Positions 8,280 through 16,952 of a stretch of DNA of 64,000 bases are shown here, in pieces; position 1 is the first letter of the stretch, and every line of letters begins with the position of its first letter. The notes beneath the pieces are model-generated. The model did not search any database and had not been told where the DNA came from. It was given only the letters and a program-made list of their open reading frames with translations. The stretch is from UBA4615 sp046046245 (GTDB taxonomy: Bacteria; Pseudomonadota; Gammaproteobacteria; Burkholderiales; Burkholderiaceae_E). Location: the NCBI GenBank assembly GCA_046046245.1, contig JBJOKE010000046.1, forward strand, positions 1 through 64,000. Reading direction: 5' to 3'. The position numbers were made by a program, and so were the translations under genes.

Positions 8280-9965
8280 ATGACCGCGAACCGCCGCTCC
8301 CGCAACATCACCGAGGGCGTCGCCCGAGCCCCCAATCGCTCGATGTACTACGCGATGGGCTACAGGAAGACCGACTTCGCGAACCCGATGGTCGGCATCG
8401 CGAACGGGCACTCGACGATCACCCCGTGCAACTCCGGCCTGCAGCCGCTCGCCGACGCGGCCGTCGAGGGCGTCCGCGCCGCCGGCGGCAACCCGCAGAC
8501 CTTCGGCACGCCGACGATCTCCGACGGCATGTCGATGGGCACCGAGGGGATGAAGTACTCGCTGATCTCGCGCGAGGTCATCGCCGACTGCATCGAGACC
8601 GCGGTCCAGGGCCAGTGGATGGACGGCGTGCTGGTGCTCGGCGGCTGCGACAAGAACATGCCCGGCGGCATGATCGGCATCATGCGCTGCAACGTGCCGG
8701 CCATCTACGTCTACGGCGGCACGATCAAGCCGGGCAACTGGAAGGGCAAGGACCTGACCATCGTCTCGATCTTCGAGGCGGTGGGCGAGTACTCGCGCGG
8801 CCGGATGAGCCAGGAGGACTTCGACGGCATCGAGCAGAACTCGGTCCCCGGCACCGGCTCCTGCGGCGGCATGTACACCGCGAACACCATGTCCTCGTCG
8901 TTCGAGGCGCTGGGCATGTCGCTGCTCGGCTCGTCGACCATGGCCAACCCCGATGCGGACAAGCTCGAGTCGACGAAAGAGTCGGCCCGCGTGCTCGTCG
9001 AGGCCGTGCGGAAGAACCTGCGGCCGAGCGACATCGTCACGAGGAAGTCGATCGAGAACGCGGTCACGCTGATCATGGCGACCGGCGGCTCGACCAACGC
9101 GGTCCTGCACTACCTCGCGATCGCGCACGCGGCCGGCATCGACTGGACCATCGACGACTTCGAGCGCATCCGCCAGCGCGTGCCGGTCATCTGCGACCTG
9201 AAGCCCTCCGGCCAGTACGTGGCGACCGACCTGCACAGGGCGGGCGGCATCCCGCAGGTGCTGAAGCTGCTGCTCGACGGCGGCCTGCTGCACGGAGACT
9301 GCATGACCATCACCGGCCGCACGATCGCCGAGGAGCTGGCGGACGTGCCGTCGACGCCGCGCGCCGACCAGAAGGTCATCTTCCCGCTGGACAAGGCCCT
9401 GTACGACAAGGGGCACCTCGCGATCCTGAAGGGCAACCTGTCGCCCGAAGGCGCGGTCGCCAAGATCACGGGGCTGAAGAGCCCGGTGCTGACCGGCCCC
9501 GCGCGCGTGTTCGACGACGAGCAGTCGGCGATGACCGCGATCATGGACAACAAGATCAATCCGGGCGACGTGCTCGTGTTGCGCTACCTCGGTCCGAAGG
9601 GCGCGCCCGGCATGCCGGAGATGCTCGCGCCGACCTCGGCGATCATCGGCGCCGGCCTCGGCGAGTCGGTGGCGCTGATCACCGACGGTCGGTTCTCGGG
9701 CGGTACCTGGGGCATGGTGGTCGGGCACGTCGCGCCCGAGGCCGCGGTCGGCGGCAACATCGCGCTGATCCGCGAGGGCGACTCGATCACGGTCGACGCA
9801 TACGAGCTGCTGCTGCAGCTCAACGTTGACGACGCGGAACTCGCGCGCCGGCGCGCGCAGTGGCAGCCGCCCGCGCCGCGATACACCCGCGGCGTGCTGG
9901 CCAAGTTCGCGAAGCTCGCATCGAGCGCGAGCCGCGGAGCGGTCACCGACGCGTTCGAGGACTGA
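8280..9965 (+). CDS. ilvD: dihydroxy-acid dehydratase
   Basis: 561 residues of the IlvD/Edd family. The enzyme dehydrates 2,3-dihydroxy-isovalerate and -methylvalerate in valine/isoleucine synthesis and uses an iron-sulfur cluster. Cluster cysteines appear in TPCNSGLQ, LGGCDKNMPG and GTGSCGGMYTANTM, with the C-terminal GRFSGGTWGMVVGHVAPEA signature. The ATG at 8280 gives MTANRRSRNITEGVARAPNRSM, the usual N-terminus; an upstream open frame is not part of the gene. It is divergent from a LysR regulator. Paralogous sugar-acid dehydratases exist in the family, but the motif set and length fit IlvD best. Confidence 0.95.
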   Translation: MTANRRSRNITEGVARAPNRSMYYAMGYRKTDFANPMVGIANGHSTITPCNSGLQPLADAAVEGVRAAGGNPQTFGTPTISDGMSMGTEGMKYSLISREVIADCIETAVQGQWMDGVLVLGGCDKNMPGGMIGIMRCNVPAIYVYGGTIKPGNWKGKDLTIVSIFEAVGEYSRGRMSQEDFDGIEQNSVPGTGSCGGMYTANTMSSSFEALGMSLLGSSTMANPDADKLESTKESARVLVEAVRKNLRPSDIVTRKSIENAVTLIMATGGSTNAVLHYLAIAHAAGIDWTIDDFERIRQRVPVICDLKPSGQYVATDLHRAGGIPQVLKLLLDGGLLHGDCMTITGRTIAEELADVPSTPRADQKVIFPLDKALYDKGHLAILKGNLSPEGAVAKITGLKSPVLTGPARVFDDEQSAMTAIMDNKINPGDVLVLRYLGPKGAPGMPEMLAPTSAIIGAGLGESVALITDGRFSGGTWGMVVGHVAPEAAVGGNIALIREGDSITVDAYELLLQLNVDDAELARRRAQWQPPAPRYTRGVLAKFAKLASSASRGAVTDAFED

Positions 9966-10003
9966 GCGTCAGGACCCGGGGCGCCGTCTCGGCGCCGCCG
10001 GTC

Positions 10004-10249
10004 TCAGCGACGTCTCTTCTTCGCGCCGGGCGGCGCGAACCGATCGGCGACGCGGTCCTTGCGGCGACGCTCGTGCTCCACCTGCTCGACCTCGCGGCGA
10101 TCGAAGCCGAAGATCCGCTCGAAGCCTTCGAACCAGAGGATCGACAGGCCCAGCGGGGCCAGCGCCCACCACCACGACAGCGTCGCGAACGGCCCCACCT
10201 CGAGCCATCGCAGCAGCACGAGCAGCACGCCGATCCACATCAGGGGCAT
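10004..10249 (-). CDS. small Trp-rich membrane protein (TIGR04438-like)
   Basis: 81 residues starting MPLMWIGVLLVLLRWLEVGPFATLSWWWALAPLG, with two hydrophobic segments rich in Trp and a basic tail ending KKRRR. The pattern matches a small Trp-rich protein family found in Burkholderiales and relatives. Its function is unknown. The start is placed at the ATG that opens the hydrophobic segment; a longer upstream frame lacks family character. It lies between ilvD and the cytochrome gene, convergent with ilvD. Confidence 0.78.
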   Translation of the reverse strand: MPLMWIGVLLVLLRWLEVGPFATLSWWWALAPLGLSILWFEGFERIFGFDRREVEQVEHERRRKDRVADRFAPPGAKKRRR

Positions 10250-10423
10250 CGTCGGGTTCCGGAAGGACCGAGTGGATCCTGCAGCGTGGACGCGCAGGCC
10301 ACCCGCGTCCACGCGCTCCGGCCGGACGGCGCGGGTCAACGCACGAACGGACGGAACCGTTAGAATCGCCGGGCTGCGGAGAAGAGCACCGTGCTCCGCC
10401 CCTCACAGACACCCGGAGAACGC

Positions 10424-10738
10424 ATGAATCGCACCCTGATCGCGAGCCTGGCTTCTGCGGCCGCGCTGCTCGCCGCCGCGCCGGCCCACGCCAGCATGGA
10501 CCTGGCCAAGGCCAAGAACTGCACCGCCTGCCACGCCGTCGACAAGAAGCTGATCGGCCCGTCGTACAAGGATGTCGCAGCGAAATACGCGTCGGACAAG
10601 GATGCCGTCGCCAAGCTGTCGAAGAAGGTCCGCGAAGGCGGGGTCGGCGCCTGGGGCCAGATCCCGATGCCGGCGAACCCGCAGGTCAATGCCGACGAGG
10701 CGGCCACGCTGGTGAAGTGGGTGTTGGCCCAGAAGTAA
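10424..10738 (+). CDS. secreted class I cytochrome c (c551/c552-like)
   Basis: 104 residues. A signal peptide (MNRTLIASLASAAALLAAAPAHA) is followed by a single haem-binding CTACH near residue 33, a GPSYKDVAAKY segment, and the distal Met in WGQIPMPANPQV. It is a small periplasmic electron carrier. GGAG lies seven bases before the ATG. It is followed by a hairpin that should end the transcript. Confidence 0.95.
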   Translation: MNRTLIASLASAAALLAAAPAHASMDLAKAKNCTACHAVDKKLIGPSYKDVAAKYASDKDAVAKLSKKVREGGVGAWGQIPMPANPQVNADEAATLVKWVLAQK

Positions 10739-10758
10739 GTCGTCTGCACCTCACCCCG

Positions 10759-10788
10759 ACGGGCGCCTGCGGGCGCCCGTTCGCTTTC
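10759..10788 (+). terminator. probable terminator after the cytochrome gene
   Basis: ACGGGCGCC and GGCGCCCGT form a nine-base-pair perfect stem around a short loop, followed by TTCGCTTT. It lies 20 bp past the cytochrome stop. The T-run is weak, so termination efficiency is uncertain. Confidence 0.65.
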
Positions 10789-10967
10789 CGCGCAACACCG
10801 ATCCGATCGCGCTGCCGTCCGTCCGCGCGCCGTACCCGCCGGTCCCCGACCGCGCGGCGCCCCCGCCCCCCCTCGATACAGTGCCTCCACGGGCCGTGCG
10901 CCAGCGCGCGCGGCTGCGTCAGGCCTCCTCTCCAGCCCGAACCGATTTCTTCCTCCCTGGCTGGTTT

Positions 10968-10997
10968 GCCCCGGACATGTTCCGGGGCGTTTTTTTT
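10968..10997 (+). terminator. rho-independent terminator upstream of livH
   Basis: GCCCCGGA pairs with TCCGGGGC across a short loop and is followed by G plus eight T residues. This is a strong intrinsic terminator. It insulates the liv operon from upstream transcription. The 327-bp interval 10,739-11,065 otherwise shows no gene, only the two hairpins and room for the liv promoter. Confidence 0.85.
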
Positions 10998-11065
10998 GGG
11001 CGGGGATATCCGCGACATCAGGGGGCAAGTAGAATCCGGCGATTTTTGAAGCCGGACACTGCCCG

Positions 11066-11995
11066 ATGGACTTCGACATCCTGCTGCAGCAGATCCTGAA
11101 CGGCCTGGTGCTCGGCAGCGTCTACGCGCTGGTCGCCCTCGGCTACACGATGGTCTACGGCATCCTGCAGCTGATCAACTTCGCGCACGGCGACGTGCTG
11201 ATGGTCGGGGCGATGGTCGGCGTGACCGTCGTGGGCCTGCTGGCGAAGTCGGGGCTTCCGACCTCCGTGATCCTGATCCTGGCGGTGCTTGCGGCCATTC
11301 CGGCCTGCGTGCTGCTGTCGCTGTTCGTCGAGCGTGTCGCGTACCGGCCGCTGCGCAACGCGCCGAAGCTCGCACCGCTGATCACCGCGATCGGCGTGTC
11401 GATCGTGATCCAGACCGTCGCGATGATCGTCTGGAAGCCGAACCCCATCGTCTTTCCGGACCTGCTGCCCACCGACCCGATCGAGATCGGCGGTGCGCTG
11501 CTCGCGCCGAAGCAGCTGCTGATCCTCGTCGTGTCCGCACTGATGATGGTCGGGCTGATGATCCTGGTGAACCGCACCAAGCTCGGTCGCGCGATGCGGG
11601 CCACCGCCGAGAACCCGCGGATCGCGGGGCTGATGGGGGTCAACGCCAACCAGGTCATCGCCGCGACCTTCGCGATCGGCGCCGCGCTCGCCGCGGTCGC
11701 CGGCGTGCTGGTCGCGATGAACTACAACATCGCGCAGTTCAGCATGGGCTTCATCCCCGGCCTGAAGGCGTTCACCGCCGCGGTGCTCGGGGGCATCGGC
11801 AACCTCGCGGGCGCCGTCGTCGGCGGCCTGCTGCTCGGCATCATCGAGAGCCTGGGCGCCGGATACATCGGCGACCTCACCGGCGGCTTCCTGGGCAGCC
11901 ACTACCAGGACATCTTCGCGTTCGTCGTGCTGATCGTGGTGCTGGTGTTCCGGCCCTCCGGGATCATGGGCGAACGCGTCGCCGACCGGGCCTGA
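11066..11995 (+). CDS. livH: branched-chain amino acid ABC transporter permease LivH
   Basis: 309-residue integral membrane permease. Family signatures include the N-terminal LLQQILNGLVLGSVYALVALG, the YGILQLINFAHGD segment, RAMRATAENPRIAGLMGVN and GLKAFTAAVLGGIGNLAGAVVGG. It pairs with LivM to form the channel of the branched-chain amino acid (or amide/urea-type) importer. It is the first gene of a four-gene run with 19 bp to livM. No periplasmic receptor gene adjoins, so the ligand is not confirmed. Confidence 0.93.
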   Translation: MDFDILLQQILNGLVLGSVYALVALGYTMVYGILQLINFAHGDVLMVGAMVGVTVVGLLAKSGLPTSVILILAVLAAIPACVLLSLFVERVAYRPLRNAPKLAPLITAIGVSIVIQTVAMIVWKPNPIVFPDLLPTDPIEIGGALLAPKQLLILVVSALMMVGLMILVNRTKLGRAMRATAENPRIAGLMGVNANQVIAATFAIGAALAAVAGVLVAMNYNIAQFSMGFIPGLKAFTAAVLGGIGNLAGAVVGGLLLGIIESLGAGYIGDLTGGFLGSHYQDIFAFVVLIVVLVFRPSGIMGERVADRA

Positions 11996-12014
11996 GAGAG
12001 AGGGAGACGCCACG

Positions 12015-13241
12015 ATGGCCGCTTCGCAGACCTCCTTCTTCCCGTCCTTCAAGGACAATCCGGTCGCCGCCTACGGGGCGACGATCGTCATCGCCGCGGC
12101 GCTCGCCGTCCTGCCCTTCGCGGTGGGCACCCAGGGCAATGCGTGGGTGCGGATCCTCGACTTCGCGCTGCTCTACGTCATGCTGGCGCTCGGACTGAAC
12201 ATCGTGGTCGGCTATGCGGGCCTGCTCGATCTCGGCTACGTCGCGTTCTACGCGGTCGGCGCCTACATGTACGCGCTGCTCGCATCGCCGCACCTCGCCG
12301 AGAACTTCGAGTTCATCCGGGAGATGTTCCCCGAGGGGCTGCACAACTCGATCTGGCTGGTCGTGCCGCTCGGCGCGGCGCTGGCCGCGCTGTTCGGGGT
12401 GATGCTGGGGGCACCCACGCTGCGGCTGCGCGGCGACTACCTCGCGATCGTCACGCTCGGGTTCGGCGAGATCGTCCGCATCTTCATGAACAACCTGAAC
12501 TCGCCGATCAACATCACCAACGGCCCCCAGGGCATCAGCAACATCGATCCGATCTCCATCGGGGGCCTGAGCCTCGGGAAGACCCAGACCCTCCTCGGCG
12601 TGCAGATGCCGTCGGTCTATCTCTACTACTACCTGTTCCTCGTGCTCGCGATCGCGATCATCGTGCTGACGGTCCGGCTCCAGGACTCGCGACTCGGTCG
12701 CGCCTGGATGGCCATCCGCGAGGACGAGATCGCCGCGAAGGCGATGGGCATCAACACCCGCAACGTCAAGCTGCTCGCGTTCGCGATGGGCGCATCGTTC
12801 GGTGGCGTCGCCGGGGCGATGTTCTCGGCCTTCCAGGGCTTCGTGTCACCCGAGAGCTTCACGCTGATGGAGTCGGTGGTGATCGTGGCGATGGTGGTGC
12901 TGGGCGGCATGGGCCACGTGCCCGGCGTGATCCTCGGCGCGATCCTGTTGTACGCGATCCCCGAGATCCTGCGGTTCGCGGCGAAGCCCGTGCAGGAGGC
13001 CCTCTTCGGCCACGAGCTGGTCGCGCCCGAGGCGCTGCGGATGCTGCTTTTCGGCCTCGCGATGGTCGTGATCATGCTGTATCGCCCGTCGGGACTGTGG
13101 CCCGCGCCCCAGCACGGCTCGCGCCGTCGACCCGGCAGCGGCGACGGCGGCGGCCGCGGCACGCCGACGGCGGAACCGTCGCCGGTGGGCGGCGCGGTGG
13201 CCTCGGCATCGGGCGACGTGAAGGTCGGAGGCGTGCGATGA
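12015..13241 (+). CDS. livM: branched-chain amino acid ABC transporter permease LivM
   Basis: 408 residues with many membrane segments and the LivM signatures LGLNIVVGYAGLLDLGYVAFYAVGAY and RLGRAWMAIREDEIAAKAMGIN. GGGAG precedes the ATG. The C-terminal 45 residues are a Ser/Gly/Pro/Arg-rich cytoplasmic tail, longer than in most LivM proteins. Its end overlaps the livG start by four bases (13,238-13,241). Confidence 0.93.
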   Translation: MAASQTSFFPSFKDNPVAAYGATIVIAAALAVLPFAVGTQGNAWVRILDFALLYVMLALGLNIVVGYAGLLDLGYVAFYAVGAYMYALLASPHLAENFEFIREMFPEGLHNSIWLVVPLGAALAALFGVMLGAPTLRLRGDYLAIVTLGFGEIVRIFMNNLNSPINITNGPQGISNIDPISIGGLSLGKTQTLLGVQMPSVYLYYYLFLVLAIAIIVLTVRLQDSRLGRAWMAIREDEIAAKAMGINTRNVKLLAFAMGASFGGVAGAMFSAFQGFVSPESFTLMESVVIVAMVVLGGMGHVPGVILGAILLYAIPEILRFAAKPVQEALFGHELVAPEALRMLLFGLAMVVIMLYRPSGLWPAPQHGSRRRPGSGDGGGRGTPTAEPSPVGGAVASASGDVKVGGVR

Positions 13242-14047
13242 GCGCGGCGGCGGCGGCGGTCCGCCCGGCGTCCGGTGGCACCCCGTTGCTGTCGGTCGAG
13301 GGCGTCAACAAGCGGTTCGGCGGCCTGCAGGCGCTGTCCGAGGTCGGCCTGCGGATCGAGCGCGGGCAGATCTACGGCCTGATCGGCCCGAACGGCGCCG
13401 GCAAGACCACCTTCTTCAACGTGATCACCGGGCTCTACACGCCCGATTCGGGCCGCTTCGAGCTCGACGGCGCGCCCTACGAGCCGACCGCCGTGCACAA
13501 GGTGGCCGAGGCCGGCATCGCGCGGACCTTCCAGAACATCCGGCTGTTCGCCGAGATGACGGTCCTCGAGAACGTGATGGTGGGCCGACACATCCGCACG
13601 CGCTGCGGCGCCTGGGCCGCGATGCTGCGGCTGCCGGTGCAGCGCCGCGAGGAGGCCGCGATCCGCGCCCGCGCGATGGAGCTGCTCGACTACGTGGGCA
13701 TCGCCCGCTATGCCGACTTCCAGTCGCGCACGCTGTCGTACGGCGACCAGCGGCGGCTGGAGATCGCCCGCGCGCTCGCGACCGATCCCAAGCTGCTCGC
13801 GCTCGACGAGCCGGCTGCCGGCATGAACGCGACCGAGAAGCTGTCGCTGCGCGGCCTGCTCGAGCGGATCCGCGACGACGGCAAGACGATCCTGCTGATC
13901 GAGCACGACGTGAAGCTGGTGATGGGGCTGTGCGACCGGGTGACCGTGCTCGACTACGGCAAGGTCATCGCGCAGGGTCTGCCCGACGACGTCCGCCGCG
14001 ACAAGGCGGTGATCGAGGCCTACCTGGGAGGCGCGTCCCATGGCTGA
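13238..14047 (+). CDS. livG: branched-chain amino acid ABC transporter ATPase LivG
   Basis: 269 residues. Walker A GPNGAGKTT, the LivG-specific GIARTFQNIRLFAEMTVLENVMVG, signature region LSYGDQRRLEIARALATDPKLLALDEPAAGMN and the switch His in LLIEHDVKLVMGLCDRVTVLDYGKVIAQG are all present. ATP hydrolysis here drives the LivHM channel. It starts within the end of livM and its end overlaps livF by eight bases. Confidence 0.94.
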   Translation: MSAAAAAVRPASGGTPLLSVEGVNKRFGGLQALSEVGLRIERGQIYGLIGPNGAGKTTFFNVITGLYTPDSGRFELDGAPYEPTAVHKVAEAGIARTFQNIRLFAEMTVLENVMVGRHIRTRCGAWAAMLRLPVQRREEAAIRARAMELLDYVGIARYADFQSRTLSYGDQRRLEIARALATDPKLLALDEPAAGMNATEKLSLRGLLERIRDDGKTILLIEHDVKLVMGLCDRVTVLDYGKVIAQGLPDDVRRDKAVIEAYLGGASHG

Positions 14048-14762
14048 GACCGTGCTGTCGATCAAGGGCCTGAAGGTCGCCTACGGCGGCATCCAGGCGG
14101 TGAAGGGCGTGGACCTCGAGGTCCGCGCGGGCGAGCTGATCGCGCTGATCGGCGCGAACGGCGCCGGCAAGACGACGACGATGAAGGCGATCACCGGCAC
14201 GCTGCAGCCGGCCTCCGGCGACATCGCCTACTTCGGGAAATCGATCCGCGGCCAGAGCTCGTTCAGGCTGGTCGGCCAGGGCCTGGCGATGGTGCCCGAG
14301 GGCCGCGGCGTGTTCGCGCGCATGACGATCGTCGAGAACCTGCTGATGGGCGCCTACACGCGCTCGGACCGCTCGGAGATCGACGGCGACGTCGAGCGGA
14401 TGTTCGCGACCTTCCCGCGACTGAAGGAGCGGGCGCAGCAGCTGGCCGGCACGATGTCCGGCGGCGAGCAGCAGATGCTGGCGATGGCGCGCGCGCTGAT
14501 GAGCCGGCCCAGGCTGCTGCTGCTCGACGAGCCGAGCATGGGCCTGTCGCCGATCATGGTGGAGAAGATCTTCGAGGTGATCCGCTCGGTGCACGCGCAG
14601 GGCACGACCCTGCTGCTCGTCGAGCAGAACGCGAAGCTCGCGCTCCAGGCGGCCGACCGGGGATACGTGATGGACTCCGGGCTCATCACGATGACCGACG
14701 ACGCCAAGGCGATGCTCGACGACCCGCGCGTGCGGGCGGCCTATCTCGGCGAGGCCGACTGA
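14040..14762 (+). CDS. livF: branched-chain amino acid ABC transporter ATPase LivF
   Basis: 240 residues with Walker A GANGAGKTTT, the LivF-type GLAMVPEGRGVFARMTIVENLLMGAY, signature SGGEQQMLAMARALMSRPRLLLLDEPSMGL and switch region LLVEQNAKLALQAADRGYVMDSG. It is the partner ATPase of LivG. The start overlaps livG, supporting coupled translation. The operon ends here. Confidence 0.94.
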   Translation: MAETVLSIKGLKVAYGGIQAVKGVDLEVRAGELIALIGANGAGKTTTMKAITGTLQPASGDIAYFGKSIRGQSSFRLVGQGLAMVPEGRGVFARMTIVENLLMGAYTRSDRSEIDGDVERMFATFPRLKERAQQLAGTMSGGEQQMLAMARALMSRPRLLLLDEPSMGLSPIMVEKIFEVIRSVHAQGTTLLLVEQNAKLALQAADRGYVMDSGLITMTDDAKAMLDDPRVRAAYLGEAD

Positions 14763-14787
14763 TCCGGCGGCCTTCGCCCCGCCCGGC

Positions 14788-15060
14788 TCAGACCTGCGCG
14801 GGCGTCATCTCCGCGACCTCGACGATCCGCTCGTAGGGCAGTGCCGCCCGCTCGTTGAGTTCGCGTACCGCGTCGAGGCTCGGCGCCTCGAAGTAGCAGT
14901 GCGTCTGGGAGGTCTCGGGCAGGAAGTAGCTGCGCAGCCAGCGCACCGGCGTGCCCTCGCTGCACATGCCGGACGCGCAGGTCTTGACGCGGACCCCCGC
15001 GCCCACCAGGCCGTCGGTGGTGATGCCGGGCAGGTTACGGATGGCGACGTAGGTGGGCAT
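14788..15060 (-). CDS. DUF4242 (SCO4226-like) small protein
   Basis: 90 residues beginning MPTYVAIRNLPGITTDGLVGAG. The Cys pair in VKTCASGMCSEGTPVRWLRSYFLPE and THCYFEAPSLDAVRELNERAALPYERIVEV fit the DUF4242 family of small ferredoxin-like-fold proteins, one of which binds nickel. Function here is unknown. AGGAG lies eight bases before the ATG. The gene overlaps the end of the HTH gene upstream by 26 bp, so the two probably share a transcript. Confidence 0.85.
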   Translation of the reverse strand: MPTYVAIRNLPGITTDGLVGAGVRVKTCASGMCSEGTPVRWLRSYFLPETSQTHCYFEAPSLDAVRELNERAALPYERIVEVAEMTPAQV

Positions 15061-15832
15061 CGAGGGACTCCTGGGAAGGCCGGGAAACGGGTGCGACCGG
15101 CTGCGGTGGCGCGTGCATGACGTTCAGGTGCTCGAGCAGCGCGTTGAGGTCGTCGCGCCGGATGCGGATCGCACGCTCGCCGGCGACGCGGAATGCGGGC
15201 AGCTTGCCGCCGCGGATGTACGCGCGGATGGTCTGGATGTGGACGCCGAGCGTGCGAGCGGCCTCGTCCGGCGTCAGCAGCGCGTCGAGCGCCGGCGAGG
15301 CGAGCGCCGCAGGCCGCGAGGGCGCCTGCTGCGCCGAGGGCACGGTCGGCGAGCTGACCGCAGCGAGCGCGCGGCGCCAGCCCGCGGTGTCGATCGCACA
15401 GCGCTCGCACAGCCGCGCGAACAGCGCGATCGACGGGTCGCCGAGCGCCACGAGCAGGTGGATCGGTGCGAGCCTCGAGCCGTCGGCCAGGGCGATCCGC
15501 GCGGCGAGGTCGAACACCGCGGCGGCGGGCGTCGTGTAGCGCGGCTTCAGGCAGGCGTCCGGCGCAGGCAGGTCGAAGCGCAGGCCGAGGTCGAACAGGT
15601 CGACCACGGTGGTGCCGAGATCGACGATGCCGAAGCGCGAGACCGAGAGCAGCATCCCCGCGAGAAGGTCGTCCGGATCCACCGATTCCACGCCCCGGGA
15701 GCGGGCGCGCTCGATGGCCTGCGCGGTGCCGTTGAGCACGCGCTCGGGGTCGTGCAGACGCTGGGCGGCGCTCACGAGGAGGCGATGATCCGTGATCGGG
15801 AGGCGCCGGAGCATGCGCGTGCGTGCGCACAC
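15035..15832 (-). CDS. HTH protein with N-terminal helical domain and excisionase-type C-terminal HTH
   Basis: About 265 residues. Residues about 190-235 (LLTPDEAARTLGVHIQTIRAYIRGGKLPAFRVAGERAIRIRRDDL) form a MerR/excisionase-type (HTH_17) DNA-binding domain. The N-terminal part is helical with a Clp-N-like repeat pattern (LLAGMLLSV, HLLVALGDPSIALFARLCERC), which may serve as a sensor or protein-contact domain. The start may be this GTG or the ATG at 15,814. Downstream overlap with the DUF4242 gene suggests a two-gene operon. Confidence 0.75.
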   Translation of the reverse strand: MCARTRMLRRLPITDHRLLVSAAQRLHDPERVLNGTAQAIERARSRGVESVDPDDLLAGMLLSVSRFGIVDLGTTVVDLFDLGLRFDLPAPDACLKPRYTTPAAAVFDLAARIALADGSRLAPIHLLVALGDPSIALFARLCERCAIDTAGWRRALAAVSSPTVPSAQQAPSRPAALASPALDALLTPDEAARTLGVHIQTIRAYIRGGKLPAFRVAGERAIRIRRDDLNALLEHLNVMHAPPQPVAPVSRPSQESLDAHLRRHP

Positions 15833-15885
15833 GCGTCAAGGAAACCCCGAGGCCGGGCGCGGTCGCGCCGCGCCCCCGGCGAAGC

Positions 15886-16929
15886 TCAGCCGCCGGCGGC
15901 GGCGTCCGCGGCCGTGGTGAACGCGTCCGCGAAGAACTCGTCCTCCGGCAGCCGGCAGCGCGCGGTGAAGTCGGCCCGAGCGGAGTCGACGACGATCGGT
16001 GCGCCGCAGGCATAGACCTGGAACGGCGACAGGTCGGGGTGGTCGGTGATCACCGCGCGGTGGACGAAACCGGTGCGGCCGGTCCAGCCGTCCTCGGGCA
16101 GCGCGTCGGACACCACCGGCACGTAGCGGAAGTGCGGCATCTCGGTCGCCCACTGCTCGCACAGGGCGTGCTGGTAGAGGTCCTTCGGGCGCCGCCCCCC
16201 CCAGTACAGGGTCATCGGCCGGGTGATGCCCTTGTGGATCGCATGCTCGATGATCGCCTTGATCGGCGCGAAGCCCGTGCCGCTCGCGACGAAGACGATG
16301 GGCTTCGCGCTGTCCTCGCGCAGGAAGAACGTGCCCATCGGCCCTTCGAAGCGAAGGATGTCGCGCTCCTTGACCGCCGGCTGGACGACGCCGAACAGCG
16401 CGTCCGTGAACTTGCCGCCGGGCATGTGGCGCACGTGCAGCTCGACCTGGTCGGCGGCGTGCGGTGCGCAGGCCATCGAGTAGCTGCGGCGCGTGCCGTC
16501 CTTGAGGATCAGCTCGACGAACTGACCGGCGAGGAACTGCAGACGCTCGTTCGCGGGCAACTGCAGCCGCATGATCGCGACGTCGTCGGCCGCGAGCGCG
16601 ATCGACGCGACCCGGCAGGGCATCTTCCGGATCGGGATGTCACCCGCCGCGGCGATCACCCGGGCCTCGACGACGAGGTCGGACGCGGGCTTCGCGCAGC
16701 ACAGCAGCGCCATCCCGCGCGCGGCCTCGTCGGGCTTCAGGGCCGCCGGCTGGTGCGGCCCCTGCTCCACCGTGCCTTCGACCACCTTCGCCTTGCACGA
16801 GCCGCAGGCGCCGTTCTTGCAGCCGTAGGGCAGCACGACGCCCTGCCGCAGGCCGGCCTCGAGCACGGACTCGTCGGGCTCGACCGCGAACTGCTTGCCG
16901 CTGGGCATGACGGTGACGGTGAAGGTCAT
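15886..16929 (-). CDS. 2Fe-2S/FAD NAD(P)H reductase (CDP-6-deoxy-glucoseen reductase-like)
   Basis: 347 residues. An N-terminal plant-type 2Fe-2S ferredoxin domain (CKNGACGSCKAKV and CCAKP) precedes an FAD domain (RRSYSMACAPH) and an NAD-binding domain (VASGTGFAPIKAIIEHA). The arrangement matches AscD/DdhD-type reductases annotated as CDP-6-deoxy-delta-3,4-glucoseen reductase, though most such proteins in Burkholderiales lie outside sugar clusters and may feed electrons to oxygenases. The ATG at 16,929 gives the ferredoxin-domain start. It is divergent from the epimerase with 23 bp between start codons. Confidence 0.87.
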   Translation of the reverse strand: MTFTVTVMPSGKQFAVEPDESVLEAGLRQGVVLPYGCKNGACGSCKAKVVEGTVEQGPHQPAALKPDEAARGMALLCCAKPASDLVVEARVIAAAGDIPIRKMPCRVASIALAADDVAIMRLQLPANERLQFLAGQFVELILKDGTRRSYSMACAPHAADQVELHVRHMPGGKFTDALFGVVQPAVKERDILRFEGPMGTFFLREDSAKPIVFVASGTGFAPIKAIIEHAIHKGITRPMTLYWGGRRPKDLYQHALCEQWATEMPHFRYVPVVSDALPEDGWTGRTGFVHRAVITDHPDLSPFQVYACGAPIVVDSARADFTARCRLPEDEFFADAFTTAADAAAGG

Positions 16930-16952
16930 TGCGTAGAATCGCCGAGGTGAGG